NCBI GenBank assembly: GCA_016715945.1 | Contig: JADJXJ010000003.1 | Location: forward strand, 62,001 to 126,000 | Direction: 5' to 3' | Length of the DNA: 64,000 bases | Source of the DNA: Bacteroidota bacterium | Lineage (GTDB): Bacteria; Bacteroidota; Bacteroidia; Bacteroidales; F082 | In this document: positions 53,521-62,202 of the stretch, piece after piece | How positions within the stretch are numbered: position 1 is the stretch's first letter | How the letters are laid out: each line of letters opens with the position of its first letter | Made by a program: the position numbers and the translations under genes | Notes under the pieces: generated by a model | What the model saw: only the letters and a program-made list of their open reading frames with translations | What the model was told of the DNA's origin: nothing | Databases searched by the model: none

Positions 53521-54489
53521 ATGAAGGAAAACCCTGTTTGTCAATTATTTGGAATAAGTTTTCCTGTGATTCAGGCAGGCATGGTGTGGTGCAGCGGGTG
53601 GAAGCTGGCTTCGGCCGTGAGCAATGCCGGCGGACTGGGCCTCATCGGAGCAGGTTCGATGTATCCGCATGTGCTCGAGGAGCATCTTATCAAATGCAAG
53701 GCAGCCACCGGCAAACCTTTCGGTGTAAACATTCCCTTGCTTTATCCCCAGACCGACGAACTGGTTGCGCTGGTTATTCAATATCAGGTGCCCATTGTAT
53801 TCACTTCGGCGGGCAATCCGGCCAAATACACAGCGATGCTCAAAAGCCATGGCATCAAAGTGGCGCATGTGGTGGCCAACCGCCGTTTTGCCCTCAAAGC
53901 TGCCGAAGCCGGTGTGGATGCCATTGTGGCCGAGGGCTTCGAAGCCGGGGGGCACAACGGCATGGAAGAAAACACCACCATGACCCTTATCCCAATGGTC
54001 AGGCAAATCACCAACCTGCCCCTCATTGCTGCCGGAGGCATTGCCACAGGCCGTCAGATGCTGGCCGCCATTGCCCTTGGCGCCGATGCCGTGCAGGTGG
54101 GTTCGCGCTTTGCTGCCAGCGTGGAATCGTCGGCTCATCCGGCCTTCAAACAAAAAATTGTGGAAGCCGGCGATGGCGACACCGCACTCATGATGAAAAA
54201 GCTAGTGCCTGTGCGCCTGCTCAAAAACAAATTCTATGAGCTGGTGCGCGAGGCCGAAAACCGTGGGGCCGGAGCCGAGGAACTCAAACAACTGCTCGGA
54301 CGCGGCAGAGCAAAAAAAGGCATGTTTGAAGGCGACCTTGATGAGGGTGAACTCGAAATTGGTCAGGTGGCCGCCATTATCAGCGATATCCGCCCGGCAG
54401 CCGATATTCTCAGGGATATGATGGACGAGTTTATCTATGCCGCAAAAGAATTGTGCGGATTCGCGGCGGCAACTTCTGCAAACGATTGA
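53521..54489 (+). CDS. FabK/NMO-family flavin enzyme (enoyl-ACP reductase II-like)
   Basis: A 322-residue FMN TIM-barrel protein. Compared with the NMO at 43911 it is closer to FabK: FPVIQAGMVWCSGWKLASAVSNAGGLGLIGAG at the start, NPAKYTAMLKSHGI, VAEGFEAGGHNG with the active His, TTMTLIPMVRQI, LPLIAAGGIATGRQM and ADAVQVGSRFAAS. FabK reduces enoyl-ACP with NADH; other members oxidise nitronates. It begins 15 bases after the fadD terminator. In a degradation region it may instead act on unusual unsaturated acyl-CoA; this is inference. Confidence 0.8.
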   Translation: MKENPVCQLFGISFPVIQAGMVWCSGWKLASAVSNAGGLGLIGAGSMYPHVLEEHLIKCKAATGKPFGVNIPLLYPQTDELVALVIQYQVPIVFTSAGNPAKYTAMLKSHGIKVAHVVANRRFALKAAEAGVDAIVAEGFEAGGHNGMEENTTMTLIPMVRQITNLPLIAAGGIATGRQMLAAIALGADAVQVGSRFAASVESSAHPAFKQKIVEAGDGDTALMMKKLVPVRLLKNKFYELVREAENRGAGAEELKQLLGRGRAKKGMFEGDLDEGELEIGQVAAIISDIRPAADILRDMMDEFIYAAKELCGFAAATSAND

Positions 54490-54495
54490 AATGCG

Positions 54496-54503
54496 TATTT
54501 TTG
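54496..54503 (+). promoter_or_regulatory. -7 box before the second acyl-CoA dehydrogenase
   Basis: TATTTTTG matches TAnnTTTG and lies 27 bases before the ATG at 54531. No TTTG is present at the expected distance. Confidence 0.5.
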
Positions 54504-54530
54504 ACTTGCAAGAAAAAAAACAATTTTCCA

Positions 54531-55670
54531 ATGAATTTTGAACTTACTGAAGAACAACTGATGATTCAACAGGCTGCGCGCGATTACGCCCAGCGTGAAC
54601 TGATCACCGATGTACTGGAGCGCGATCGCACCGGCGAATTTCCGCACAGGCATGTGAAAGCCCTGGCCGAACTCGGATTCATGGGCATGATGGTGAGCCC
54701 CCAATGGGATGGGGCCGGCATGGATACCATCTCATATGTGCTTGCAATGGAGGAACTTAGTAAGGTGGATGCCTCAGTGAGTGTGATCATGTCGGTCAAC
54801 AACTCGCTTGTATGCTATGGTCTCGAGAAATATGGCACTGATGCCCAGCGCGAAAAATACCTCAAGCCCCTGGCCAGAGGCGAAAAAATTGGCGCTTTCC
54901 TATTGTCGGAACCCGAAGCCGGCTCGGACGCCACCAGCCAACGCACCATGGCAGTGGACATGGGCGACTACTACCTGGTGAACGGCACCAAAAACTGGAT
55001 CACCAATGGCAACAGCGCCTCAACCTATCTGCTTATCGCACAGACCGATCCCGCCAAAAAACACAAGGGCATCACCGCCTTTATCGTCGACAGGCACAGC
55101 GAGGGCATCACCATCGGCCCGCACGAAGACAAGATGGGCATGCGCAGCAGCGACACCCATTCGGTGATGTTCAACGACGTAAAAGTGCCCAAGGAAAACC
55201 GTATTGGCGAGGAGGGTTTCGGCTTCACCTTTGCCATGAAAACCCTCGAAGGCGGTCGCATTGGCATTGCTGCACAGGCGCTTGGCCTGGCCAGCGGCGC
55301 CCTCGAACGTGCCATCGCCTATGCCAAAGAGCGCAAGGCTTTTGGCACCGCCATTGCCAACCATCAGGCCATCGCGTTCAAACTTGCCGACATGGCCGTA
55401 AAAGTGGAAAATGCCCGCAACCTCTGCCTCAAGGCCGCATGGCTCAAAGATCAGGGTAAACCTTACGGTTTTGCAAGCTCCATGGCCAAGCAATACGCAG
55501 CCGACATCGCCATGGAAGTCACCACCGAAGCTGTTCAGATTCACGGCGGTTATGGCTATGTGAAGGAATACCACGTGGAGCGCCTGATGCGCGAAGCCAA
55601 ACTGACACAGATTTACGAGGGCACCTCCGAGATTCAGAAGATCATCATCTCGCGCGAGCTCCTGAAATGA
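54531..55670 (+). CDS. Acyl-CoA dehydrogenase (short-chain/butyryl type)
   Basis: About 379 residues from the ATG at 54531 (MNFELTEEQLMIQQAARDYA); an earlier frame start lies in the preceding gene. FLLSEPEAGSDATSQ and KNWITNGNSASTYLL are the N-terminal dehydrogenase motifs. QIYEGTSEIQKIIISRELLK near the end is the FAD-binding end of the short-chain family, and VQIHGGYGYVKEYHVER precedes it. It oxidises acyl-CoA and passes electrons to ETF, encoded 72 bases downstream. It overlaps in role with the larger FadE but probably prefers shorter chains. Confidence 0.93.
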   Translation: MNFELTEEQLMIQQAARDYAQRELITDVLERDRTGEFPHRHVKALAELGFMGMMVSPQWDGAGMDTISYVLAMEELSKVDASVSVIMSVNNSLVCYGLEKYGTDAQREKYLKPLARGEKIGAFLLSEPEAGSDATSQRTMAVDMGDYYLVNGTKNWITNGNSASTYLLIAQTDPAKKHKGITAFIVDRHSEGITIGPHEDKMGMRSSDTHSVMFNDVKVPKENRIGEEGFGFTFAMKTLEGGRIGIAAQALGLASGALERAIAYAKERKAFGTAIANHQAIAFKLADMAVKVENARNLCLKAAWLKDQGKPYGFASSMAKQYAADIAMEVTTEAVQIHGGYGYVKEYHVERLMREAKLTQIYEGTSEIQKIIISRELLK

Positions 55671-55713
55671 TGTCCGGAGCTTGGCGAAATTGCCTTAAAT
55701 TAGCGCCTCAAAT

Positions 55714-55731
55714 TTGTTAATAATTTAACAA
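55714..55731. promoter_or_regulatory. Palindrome TTGTTAA-TAAT-TTAACAA upstream of etfB
   Basis: A perfect 18-base palindrome 11 bases before the etfB start. It is a candidate operator for the etf pair. No good -7 box is visible next to it. Confidence 0.45.
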
Positions 55732-55742
55732 TTGATACATCA

Positions 55743-56486
55743 ATGAAAGTACTTATCCTCATCGGGAATGTGCCCGATACCACAACCAAAGTGAAATTCA
55801 ACGCCAGCCGCACGGCATTCGACACCGCCGGTGTGCAGTGGATCATCAATCCCTGGGATGAGCTGGCGCTTACCCGTGCCCTAGAAGTCAAGGAAGCCAA
55901 TGCCGGCGCCATCGAGTCGATAACGGTTGCCAACGTGGGTAGGGCCGAAACTGAAGCCACCCTGCGCAAGGCCCTCGCTATCGGTGCCGATAAAGCCATC
56001 CGCATTGATGCCGACCCGGTTGATGCCTTCACTGTGGCTTCGCTGCTGGCGCCCCATTGCAAGGAATACGACCTCATTTTTGCTGGCGTGGAAGCATCGG
56101 ACTACAACGGAAATGCTGTTGGCCCGATGTTGGCCGAAATGCTCGATATCCCCTCCATTGCCGGGGTTTCTGGCTTTAATGTGGAAAATGGCAGGCCGGT
56201 GTTTACCCGCGAAATTGATGGAGGCAGCCAGATTGTCGAAGCTCCGCTTCCGGTATTGGCCATTGTGCAGAAAGGCATAGCCAAAGAACCACGTATTCCG
56301 GCCATGCGCGGCATCATGATGGCACGCACCAAACCACTCCAGGTTGTGCAACCCGCCGCAGCAGAAGCCCGCACCAGATATGCTGCCTTCGACCTGCCAC
56401 CGGCAAAAGCTGCCTGCAAAAAGTTTGGCGAAGAACAGGCCCGTGAACTGATTCATGCCTTGCGCAACGAAGCTAAAGTGCTCTAA
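55743..56486 (+). CDS. etfB: Electron transfer flavoprotein, beta subunit
   Basis: A 247-residue protein. The start (MKVLILIGNVPDTTTKVKF), NPWDELALTRALEVKE, the RIDADPVDAF region and DLIFAGVEASDYNGNAVGPM are typical of the AMP-binding beta subunit, as is the C-terminal MMARTKPLQ. With EtfA it carries electrons from acyl-CoA dehydrogenases to the quinone pool. It is 21 bases before etfA. It lies right after an acyl-CoA dehydrogenase, matching its electron donor. Confidence 0.95.
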   Translation: MKVLILIGNVPDTTTKVKFNASRTAFDTAGVQWIINPWDELALTRALEVKEANAGAIESITVANVGRAETEATLRKALAIGADKAIRIDADPVDAFTVASLLAPHCKEYDLIFAGVEASDYNGNAVGPMLAEMLDIPSIAGVSGFNVENGRPVFTREIDGGSQIVEAPLPVLAIVQKGIAKEPRIPAMRGIMMARTKPLQVVQPAAAEARTRYAAFDLPPAKAACKKFGEEQARELIHALRNEAKVL

Positions 56487-56507
56487 AACAACAAAAACAC
56501 AGAGATT

Positions 56508-57473
56508 ATGTCAGTCATTGCATATATCCCCAATCAGGAAGGAATCATCAAAAAAGCTGGTTTTGAACTGGCATCCTACGCCACAGCCCTGGCAGAAAAT
56601 ATGGGCAAGGAAGCCATTGCCGTTGTACTTGGACCGATGGCCGGAGACGAACTGGAAAAGCTCGGTAAATATGGCATCAGCAAGGTGATGCACGATGCCA
56701 ATCCCTTGTTTGCCCAGCTCGATAACAGGGCCAGCGCGAAAGCCCTGGCCACGGCTGCCGCACAGGCTGAGGTGGTTGTGCTGGCGCACAACAACGAAGG
56801 CAAAGGTGTGGCTCCGCGCCTGGCTGTCAGGCTTGGAGCCGGATACGTGAGTGCCGTCACCGGCCTGCCCCAAAGCATCACACCTTTTTTGGTAAACAAG
56901 GTGGTGTTTACCGGCAAAGCCATCGGACATGCCGAGATCCTGACCGCGAAAAAAGTGCTCACTTTGGCCTACAATAGTTTTGGTGTGCACGAAAAACCTG
57001 TTGATGTGTCAGTTGAGGCCTTCGACAGTGGATGCAGTGCTTCCGACTTTGTGCTAAATGTGCAGCAGACCCAGAAAGTGACCGGCAAAGTGTTGCTGAG
57101 CGAAGCCGAGATTGTGGTGTCGGGTGGCCGTGGGATGAAAAGCCCCGAAAACTGGAAGCCTATCGAAGAACTGGCCGAATTGCTTGGTGCTGCCACAGCC
57201 TGCTCGCGTCCGGTGTCGGATGAAGGCTGGCGCCCGCACAGCGAACACGTGGGACAAACCGGAAAAATCATCGCCCCGAACCTGTACTTCGCCTTTGGTA
57301 TCTCGGGCGCCATTCAGCATCTTGGCGGCGTGAGCGGTTCGAAAGTGATTGTGGCAGTGAACAAAGACCCTGAAGCACCCATCTTCGAAGCAGCCGACTA
57401 TGGCATCGTTGGCGACGCCCTGAAAGTGCTTCCCGAGTTTATCGAAGCTGTAAAAGAGCTGAAAAAAGGCTAA
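56508..57473 (+). CDS. etfA: Electron transfer flavoprotein, alpha subunit
   Basis: A 321-residue protein. The N-terminal domain (MSVIAYIPNQEGIIKKAGFE) resembles EtfB. The C-terminal half has the FAD-binding segment VVSGGRGMKSPENW, then SRPVSDEGWRPHSEHVGQTG, LYFAFGISGAIQHLGG and AVNKDPEAPIFEAADYGIVGD, the alpha-subunit signature. It binds FAD and completes the heterodimer with EtfB. A terminator follows about 15 bases after the stop. Confidence 0.96.
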   Translation: MSVIAYIPNQEGIIKKAGFELASYATALAENMGKEAIAVVLGPMAGDELEKLGKYGISKVMHDANPLFAQLDNRASAKALATAAAQAEVVVLAHNNEGKGVAPRLAVRLGAGYVSAVTGLPQSITPFLVNKVVFTGKAIGHAEILTAKKVLTLAYNSFGVHEKPVDVSVEAFDSGCSASDFVLNVQQTQKVTGKVLLSEAEIVVSGGRGMKSPENWKPIEELAELLGAATACSRPVSDEGWRPHSEHVGQTGKIIAPNLYFAFGISGAIQHLGGVSGSKVIVAVNKDPEAPIFEAADYGIVGDALKVLPEFIEAVKELKKG

Positions 57474-57485
57474 ACTGTCAGGCAT

Positions 57486-57518
57486 AGGGGGCAGTGGTCG
57501 CCATTGTCCCTCCTTTTT
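57486..57518 (+). terminator. Intrinsic terminator after etfA
   Basis: GGGGGCAGTGG pairs with CCATTGTCCCTCC (one G-T pair and one mismatch) around TCG and is followed by TTTTT. Confidence 0.7.
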
Positions 57519-57636
57519 AATATTGGATTCTTCCATCCGGCTTCATCGTGGCAAAGGCAATAGCGTTCCTATTGACTTTGCTTTTCATTGGGGGGCTCCA
57601 CGGTGGAGAGCACCAGTTCAGGCCTGCGATAGATAA

Positions 57637-58245
57637 TTACGCAAATACCATGCCTATGGGTTGTGGCTCGCTATCCTCCCATCCTATCATGGCATTGAAC
57701 ACTTTGAAATGGCTAAACGCCGGCAATCCGGCTACCGGTATTTCCATCAACCTGATGATTCCCTTATCCAGCAGATCGTTGCGGCGTACGCCGGCAAGCA
57801 AAGGAAGCGCAGGGGTAAACCAGCTGCCATCACTCAGAAATGCAATGTTGCAGTAGGTGGTGTCTGTGATCAGCCCATCACGCACAATCAGCACATCATC
57901 GCACGCGCCTCTCAATCCGAACAGGTGGTTGAGATGGTTTCTGTCGGCCCATTTCAGCGCATAATCAATGGTGTTGTCTTCAATAAGTTTCAGCTGCTTC
58001 GGAGGTTTGAGCACATAGGGCTGATAATCAGGCGCTGAGAGTGTTTTTCCGTACAGAATCCTGCACTTAAAGAGTCCGGACCCGGGTGCAGGATGTGCTT
58101 TGAGGTGTGCAGCAAGGCTGGGTATGGGCTCGCCCGGCCACAGCCGTTCAACACTTCGCGCAATGCGCTCCTGATGTGCATTGAGCAACGGAAACCGGCC
58201 ATCTTCGCAGCGGATGCTTTCGAGCAATGGAAAATCGCCGATCAT
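57637..58245 (-). CDS. pabC: Aminotransferase class IV, probable aminodeoxychorismate lyase
   Basis: A 202-residue fold type IV PLP protein, shorter than the usual 270 residues. Segments LLESIRCEDGRFPLLNAHQERI, KCRILYGK, DDVLIVRDGLITDTTYCNIAFL and PLLAGVRRNDLLDKG match the family, and the PLP-binding lysine would be in the KWADRNHLNHL region. It would release 4-aminobenzoate from aminodeoxychorismate for folate synthesis. Its start overlaps the pabB stop by ATGA, so translation is coupled and the role is supported by its partner. Confidence 0.8.
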   Translation of the reverse strand: MIGDFPLLESIRCEDGRFPLLNAHQERIARSVERLWPGEPIPSLAAHLKAHPAPGSGLFKCRILYGKTLSAPDYQPYVLKPPKQLKLIEDNTIDYALKWADRNHLNHLFGLRGACDDVLIVRDGLITDTTYCNIAFLSDGSWFTPALPLLAGVRRNDLLDKGIIRLMEIPVAGLPAFSHFKVFNAMIGWEDSEPQPIGMVFA

Positions 58246-59237
58246 AAACCGGGTGTTTTTTTTGCAATCGGAAGTACGACTTTTTGCATCAGCTCGTCAT
58301 ATTCTTCCCGGCAAGTGCTGTTGACGGTAATTCCGCCCCCGGCACGAAAAAACATCCTGTCGGCGCGGGTTTCAATAAAACGGATCATCACGGCGCTGTG
58401 CAGGTTTTTTCCGTCGAACAGGCCCATTACGCCAGTGTAAAAACCCCGGTCGTCCATCTCAGATTCACGGATAACCTCGACCGTGCGTTGTTTTGGTGCG
58501 CCACTGATCGAACCGGCCGGCAACAGCTTCAGTAGGATGTCGCCGATGCGGCAGGGCCAATCCGGCGAAAGTTGTCCGCTGATGTGCGAACTGGTCTGGA
58601 GCAGTTGCCCGTTGAGGGTTTCAATAGGCTGCACATACCTGAACCGTTCCACCCGCACCTGCAATGCTACCATGCTCAGGTCGTTGCGCAGCAGATCGAC
58701 AATGGTGTAATGTTCGGCAAGCTCCTTGGCATTGTTGAGCAAGATTTGTTCAGCCCCTTCCTGACCGGCTTTGATGGTGCCTTTCATCGGAAAGGTGTGG
58801 ATGCGGTGCCCGCTGATGGAGATGAACGACTCAGGCGAAAACACCACGAAACGGTCATTGTACCACATTTTGAAGGGTGCCTGCACATGGTCGAATATCG
58901 TTCTGCTGCTCAGGTTGGTTTCGATTTCCACCGGAAAGGTCAGGTTGAGCAGGTAGCTGTCGCCCCGCCTGAGGTGATACATCACCTTGCTGAACGCATT
59001 GCTGTAGGTTTGCTCACACAAGGCGTGGCGCACAAAGCTGATGTTGTGCGGGAGGCTGGTATCGGGTTGTGAGCGGTTCGAAATTCCGGCAATGTCGTAA
59101 AGGATGGTGGCCGGATCTACCTGGCTGAGCGGGTAAACAAAAGATTCGTTGCCGCCGAAATCGAATGCAAACAAAAAAGGCGTGCCGGCACAGCCAAGGC
59201 GGTTGATTTTGTGTGCGGTAACGTGCCAGGGGTTCAT
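58242..59237 (-). CDS. pabB: Aminodeoxychorismate synthase component I
   Basis: About 331 residues from the ATG at 59237 (MNPWHVTAHKINRLG); longer starts would overlap the promoter box. It is a chorismate-binding enzyme: YLLNLTFPVEIETNL, FPMKGTIKAG, HYTIVDLLRNDLSMVA, LLPAGSISGAPKQRTVEVI and GFYTGVMGLFDG are the shared motifs; the MKGTIKAG segment marks PabB rather than anthranilate synthase. With a glutamine amidotransferase (not in the window) it aminates chorismate. It overlaps pabC by 4 bases. A -7 box sits four bases upstream. Confidence 0.92.
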   Translation of the reverse strand: MNPWHVTAHKINRLGCAGTPFLFAFDFGGNESFVYPLSQVDPATILYDIAGISNRSQPDTSLPHNISFVRHALCEQTYSNAFSKVMYHLRRGDSYLLNLTFPVEIETNLSSRTIFDHVQAPFKMWYNDRFVVFSPESFISISGHRIHTFPMKGTIKAGQEGAEQILLNNAKELAEHYTIVDLLRNDLSMVALQVRVERFRYVQPIETLNGQLLQTSSHISGQLSPDWPCRIGDILLKLLPAGSISGAPKQRTVEVIRESEMDDRGFYTGVMGLFDGKNLHSAVMIRFIETRADRMFFRAGGGITVNSTCREEYDELMQKVVLPIAKKTPGL

Positions 59238-59241
59238 GCTG

Positions 59242-59249
59242 CAAAAATA
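59242..59249 (-). promoter_or_regulatory. -7 box immediately before pabB
   Basis: On the minus strand TATTTTTG is followed by four bases and then the ATG, suggesting a leaderless pabB-pabC mRNA. Confidence 0.6.
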
Positions 59250-59284
59250 GGGATCGCTTTTCGATTTGGGGCTGCGCATGTTTG

Positions 59285-59304
59285 TAAGTCCGGAGACGGA
59301 CTTA
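59285..59304. repeat. Hairpin TAAGTCCG/CGGACTTA with GAGA loop
   Basis: A perfect 8-bp stem closed by a GNRA-type loop, between pabB and the exonuclease gene. No T-run follows. It may be a dispersed intergenic repeat or an mRNA-stabilising hairpin. Confidence 0.5.
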
Positions 59305-59431
59305 TCGCATTGTCCGGTTATGTTTGTTCCTTAAACTTTCAACATGCCCGCGTAAAATAATCCACCTCAGGGAATAACAAGGCTTGATTTGTTTTGAATT
59401 GAAATCTCCGATAGATCAATGAAGCAACTGG

Positions 59432-60196
59432 TTACCAGTCGATTTCCACGAACACCGGACAGTGGTCGGAATGCACGGCCTCGGGAAAGATGCGTGCAGC
59501 GCGGAGCTTGGGCAGCAGGTTATCTGTAATCATGTGGTAATCAATGCGCCAGCCTTTGTTTTTTGCGCGGGCGTTGGCCCGGTAGCTCCACCAGGTGTAG
59601 TGGTAGGGCGCTTTGTTGAGGTGCCGGAATGTGTCGATGTAGCCACGGTTCAGAAATCCGCTCATCCACTCCCGTTCTTCCGGCAGAAAGCCCGAAACCG
59701 TGGCATTCCGGATGGGATCGTGAATGTCGATGGGCTGGTGGCAGATGTTGTAATCGCCCGATAGTACCAGATAGGGACGCGTTTTCCGGAGCTCTTCCAC
59801 ATAATCTTCAAAGTCGGAGAGCCATTGCATCTTAAAAGCCTGGCGCTCGTCGCCGCTGCTTCCGGATGGATGATAAACCGATATAACAGACAATCCCCCG
59901 AAATCGGCCCTGATAAAACGGCCCTCGGCGTCGTATTCCGGTATGCCCATGCCCAGCACCACCTTATCGGGTTTGGCTTTGCTCAGGATGGCTGTGCCGC
60001 TGTATCCCTTTTTCTCGGCCGGAAACCAATAGTGCTTATATCCAAGCATCTCAATTTCGTATAGCGGTATCTGATCCGGACTGGCTTTAATCTCCTGCAG
60101 GCAAACCACATCGGGCCTGGCCTGGTCAATCCAGCTCAGCAAACCTTTGGTCATAGCCGACCGGATGCCGTTGACATTGTAGCTGACGATGCGCAT
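59432..60196 (-). CDS. xthA: Exodeoxyribonuclease III
   Basis: About 254 residues; two adjacent ATG codons (60199 and 60196) open the gene and MRIVSYNVNGIRSA is the expected start. It is of the exonuclease/endonuclease/phosphatase fold: CLQEIKASPDQIP has the Mg-binding Glu, YLVLSGDYNICHQPIDI the Asp/Asn pair, WWSYRANARAKNKGWRIDYH the DNA-contact loop, and SDHCPVFVEI the catalytic Asp-His. It cuts at AP sites and removes 3' blocks in base excision repair. It is transcribed alone, divergent from the ClC channel gene. Confidence 0.95.
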   Translation of the reverse strand: MRIVSYNVNGIRSAMTKGLLSWIDQARPDVVCLQEIKASPDQIPLYEIEMLGYKHYWFPAEKKGYSGTAILSKAKPDKVVLGMGIPEYDAEGRFIRADFGGLSVISVYHPSGSSGDERQAFKMQWLSDFEDYVEELRKTRPYLVLSGDYNICHQPIDIHDPIRNATVSGFLPEEREWMSGFLNRGYIDTFRHLNKAPYHYTWWSYRANARAKNKGWRIDYHMITDNLLPKLRAARIFPEAVHSDHCPVFVEIDW

Positions 60197-60298
60197 CATG
60201 CGATTTTTGTGCGAAAATAGAAATTGTGCGCCAAAGAGGTTGCCTCCGGCTTGGAGGGCCAGCGTATAATTCCTATTTTAGCCCATCAAACTTATCCT

Positions 60299-62077
60299 AT
60301 GGTTCGCCGTAATATGCTGCTTGCCCGTTTTCATGCCTGGCGTGTCAGGCATATCAACGAGCGTCAGTACATCTACCTGCTCAGCATTGTGACAGGCATC
60401 GCAGCTGCCATTGCGGCCATCGTCATCAAAAAATCGGCACAATTCATTGAGTATCTGCTAACAAGCTGGTTTGCAAGTCAGTACGATTATTTTTTATTTT
60501 TCTTCTATCCGGCAGCAGGCATATTGCTTGCGGTGCTGTTCATGCGTTACGTGGTCAGGCAGGAACCCGGGCATGGCATACCGGGCGTGCTTCATGCCAT
60601 TGCAAGGCGCAACGGGTTGATCAGGTTTCACAATACCTACTCGGCCATCGTAGCAAGTGCGCTCACGGTGGGCTTCGGTGGTTCGGTCGGATTGGAAGGG
60701 CCTACAGTGAGCACGGGCGCCGCTGTGGGGTCGAACATCGGACAGGCGCTCAGGCTCAATCACCGTCAGATCATCCTGATGATCGGGCTGGCCAGCGCCG
60801 CAGCCATGGCGGCAATTTTTCAGTCGCCGGTGGCAGCCATCGTGTTTGCGCTCGAGGTGATGGCCATCGATCTGGCTGTGGCTTCGATGGTGCCTTTGTT
60901 GATTGCTACGCTCACCGCGGTGATCACCTCCTATTTCGTGCTTGGTCAGGCGGTGATGTATCCGCTGGGCGAAGAGTTGCGTTTCGACCCCCACACCACC
61001 CTGTATTTTGTAGGATTAGGTTTGCTTGCCGGCCTGCTTTCGGTGCATTTTACAAGGGTGATGATGCGGGTGGAGGAATTTTTTGCCCACCGGATCTCCT
61101 CCTGGCAGATGCGTTTTTTGTGGGGTAGCCTAGGGTTGGGTGTGCTGATATTTTTCTTTCCGGCGCTCTATGGCGAAGGCTATCATGCCATCAACAGTAT
61201 GCTCGGAGGCAACTACAACTCTCTGTACGAGCGCAGCATCTTTGAGGCTTACCGCGAAAACCTTGGTGTGATCATGGGGCTTTTTGCTATCATTCTCTTC
61301 CTTAAGCCTTTTGCATCGGCCTTCACATTTGCGGCCGGAGGCGTAGGGGGCATTTTTGCGCCCGCACTTTTCATGGGATCGTTTCTCGGATTGTTTTATG
61401 CCACGGCGCTTTCGCAGTTCACTTCCACCGGCATTCACCCCGGAATTTTTGCTGCCGTCGGCATGGCAGGCATGATCAGCGGTATCCTTCATGCCCCGCT
61501 CACCGGATTCTTTTTAATCGCCGAAATCACCGGAGGCTACAGCTTGTTTATCCCCCTGATGATCGTTTCGACCATCTCGTTTGCAATTACCCGAACCATA
61601 CTCCCCAACTCGATTTATACCTATCAGCTGGCCAGGCGGGGCGAGCTCATCACACACAACAAAGACCGCAGCGTGCTCAATATGATGAAGGTGGGCCACC
61701 TGATTGAGACCAATTTTCACCCCATACGGCCCGGACAAACCCTGGGCGACCTTGTCAAAGTTATCAGCGATTCAAAACGAAATATCTTTCCGGTAGTGGA
61801 TGACGGCGGCCGTTTTCTGGGACATATCCTGCTCGACGACATCCGGCAGATCATGTTCGACCGCGAACTTTACGATACCCCGGTCGAAAGCATCATGGTG
61901 TTTCCCGACAACGTGATTCGTCCCGATGACCCGATGGAAGAAGTGGCCGCCAAATTTCAGAATTCGGGAAAATACAACATTGTGGTGCTGGATGGCGACC
62001 GCTACCTTGGGTACATTTCGCGTGCCAATGTTTTTCTCACCTACCGCAGGAAGCTAAGCGACCTATCGCAGGATTAA
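60299..62077 (+). CDS. ClC-family chloride channel/antiporter with CBS domains
   Basis: About 592 residues from the ATG at 60299 (MVRRNMLLARFHAWR); an upstream in-frame ATG at 60224 overlaps the divergent gene's control region. Ten or more membrane helices carry the selectivity motifs GHGIPGVLH (helix D), GGSVGLEGPT (helix F) and GGIFAPALFMG (helix N). Two CBS domains follow (LGDLVKVISDSKRNIFPVV to ILLDDIRQ, then MEEVAAKFQNSGKYNIVVLD). The gating Glu is present in GLEGP, consistent with an antiporter or gated channel. It ends before the convergent queD-like gene. Confidence 0.92.
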   Translation: MVRRNMLLARFHAWRVRHINERQYIYLLSIVTGIAAAIAAIVIKKSAQFIEYLLTSWFASQYDYFLFFFYPAAGILLAVLFMRYVVRQEPGHGIPGVLHAIARRNGLIRFHNTYSAIVASALTVGFGGSVGLEGPTVSTGAAVGSNIGQALRLNHRQIILMIGLASAAAMAAIFQSPVAAIVFALEVMAIDLAVASMVPLLIATLTAVITSYFVLGQAVMYPLGEELRFDPHTTLYFVGLGLLAGLLSVHFTRVMMRVEEFFAHRISSWQMRFLWGSLGLGVLIFFFPALYGEGYHAINSMLGGNYNSLYERSIFEAYRENLGVIMGLFAIILFLKPFASAFTFAAGGVGGIFAPALFMGSFLGLFYATALSQFTSTGIHPGIFAAVGMAGMISGILHAPLTGFFLIAEITGGYSLFIPLMIVSTISFAITRTILPNSIYTYQLARRGELITHNKDRSVLNMMKVGHLIETNFHPIRPGQTLGDLVKVISDSKRNIFPVVDDGGRFLGHILLDDIRQIMFDRELYDTPVESIMVFPDNVIRPDDPMEEVAAKFQNSGKYNIVVLDGDRYLGYISRANVFLTYRRKLSDLSQD

Positions 62078-62202
62078 GTGGATGACATGCAGGGGAATAG
62101 GTTGAAATCAAACTCGTTTTCACTTCACGAAACCCAAACCATCAAGTCGGGCTGACTGTGAGCGTTTGGTGGCCGAAACGGGCAATGGAGCAACAAACCG
62201 GC

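Noticed and set aside
57548..57856. Plus-strand open frame overlapping the end of pabC
   Set aside because: It is antisense to pabC, whose overlap with pabB and conserved segments support the minus-strand gene.
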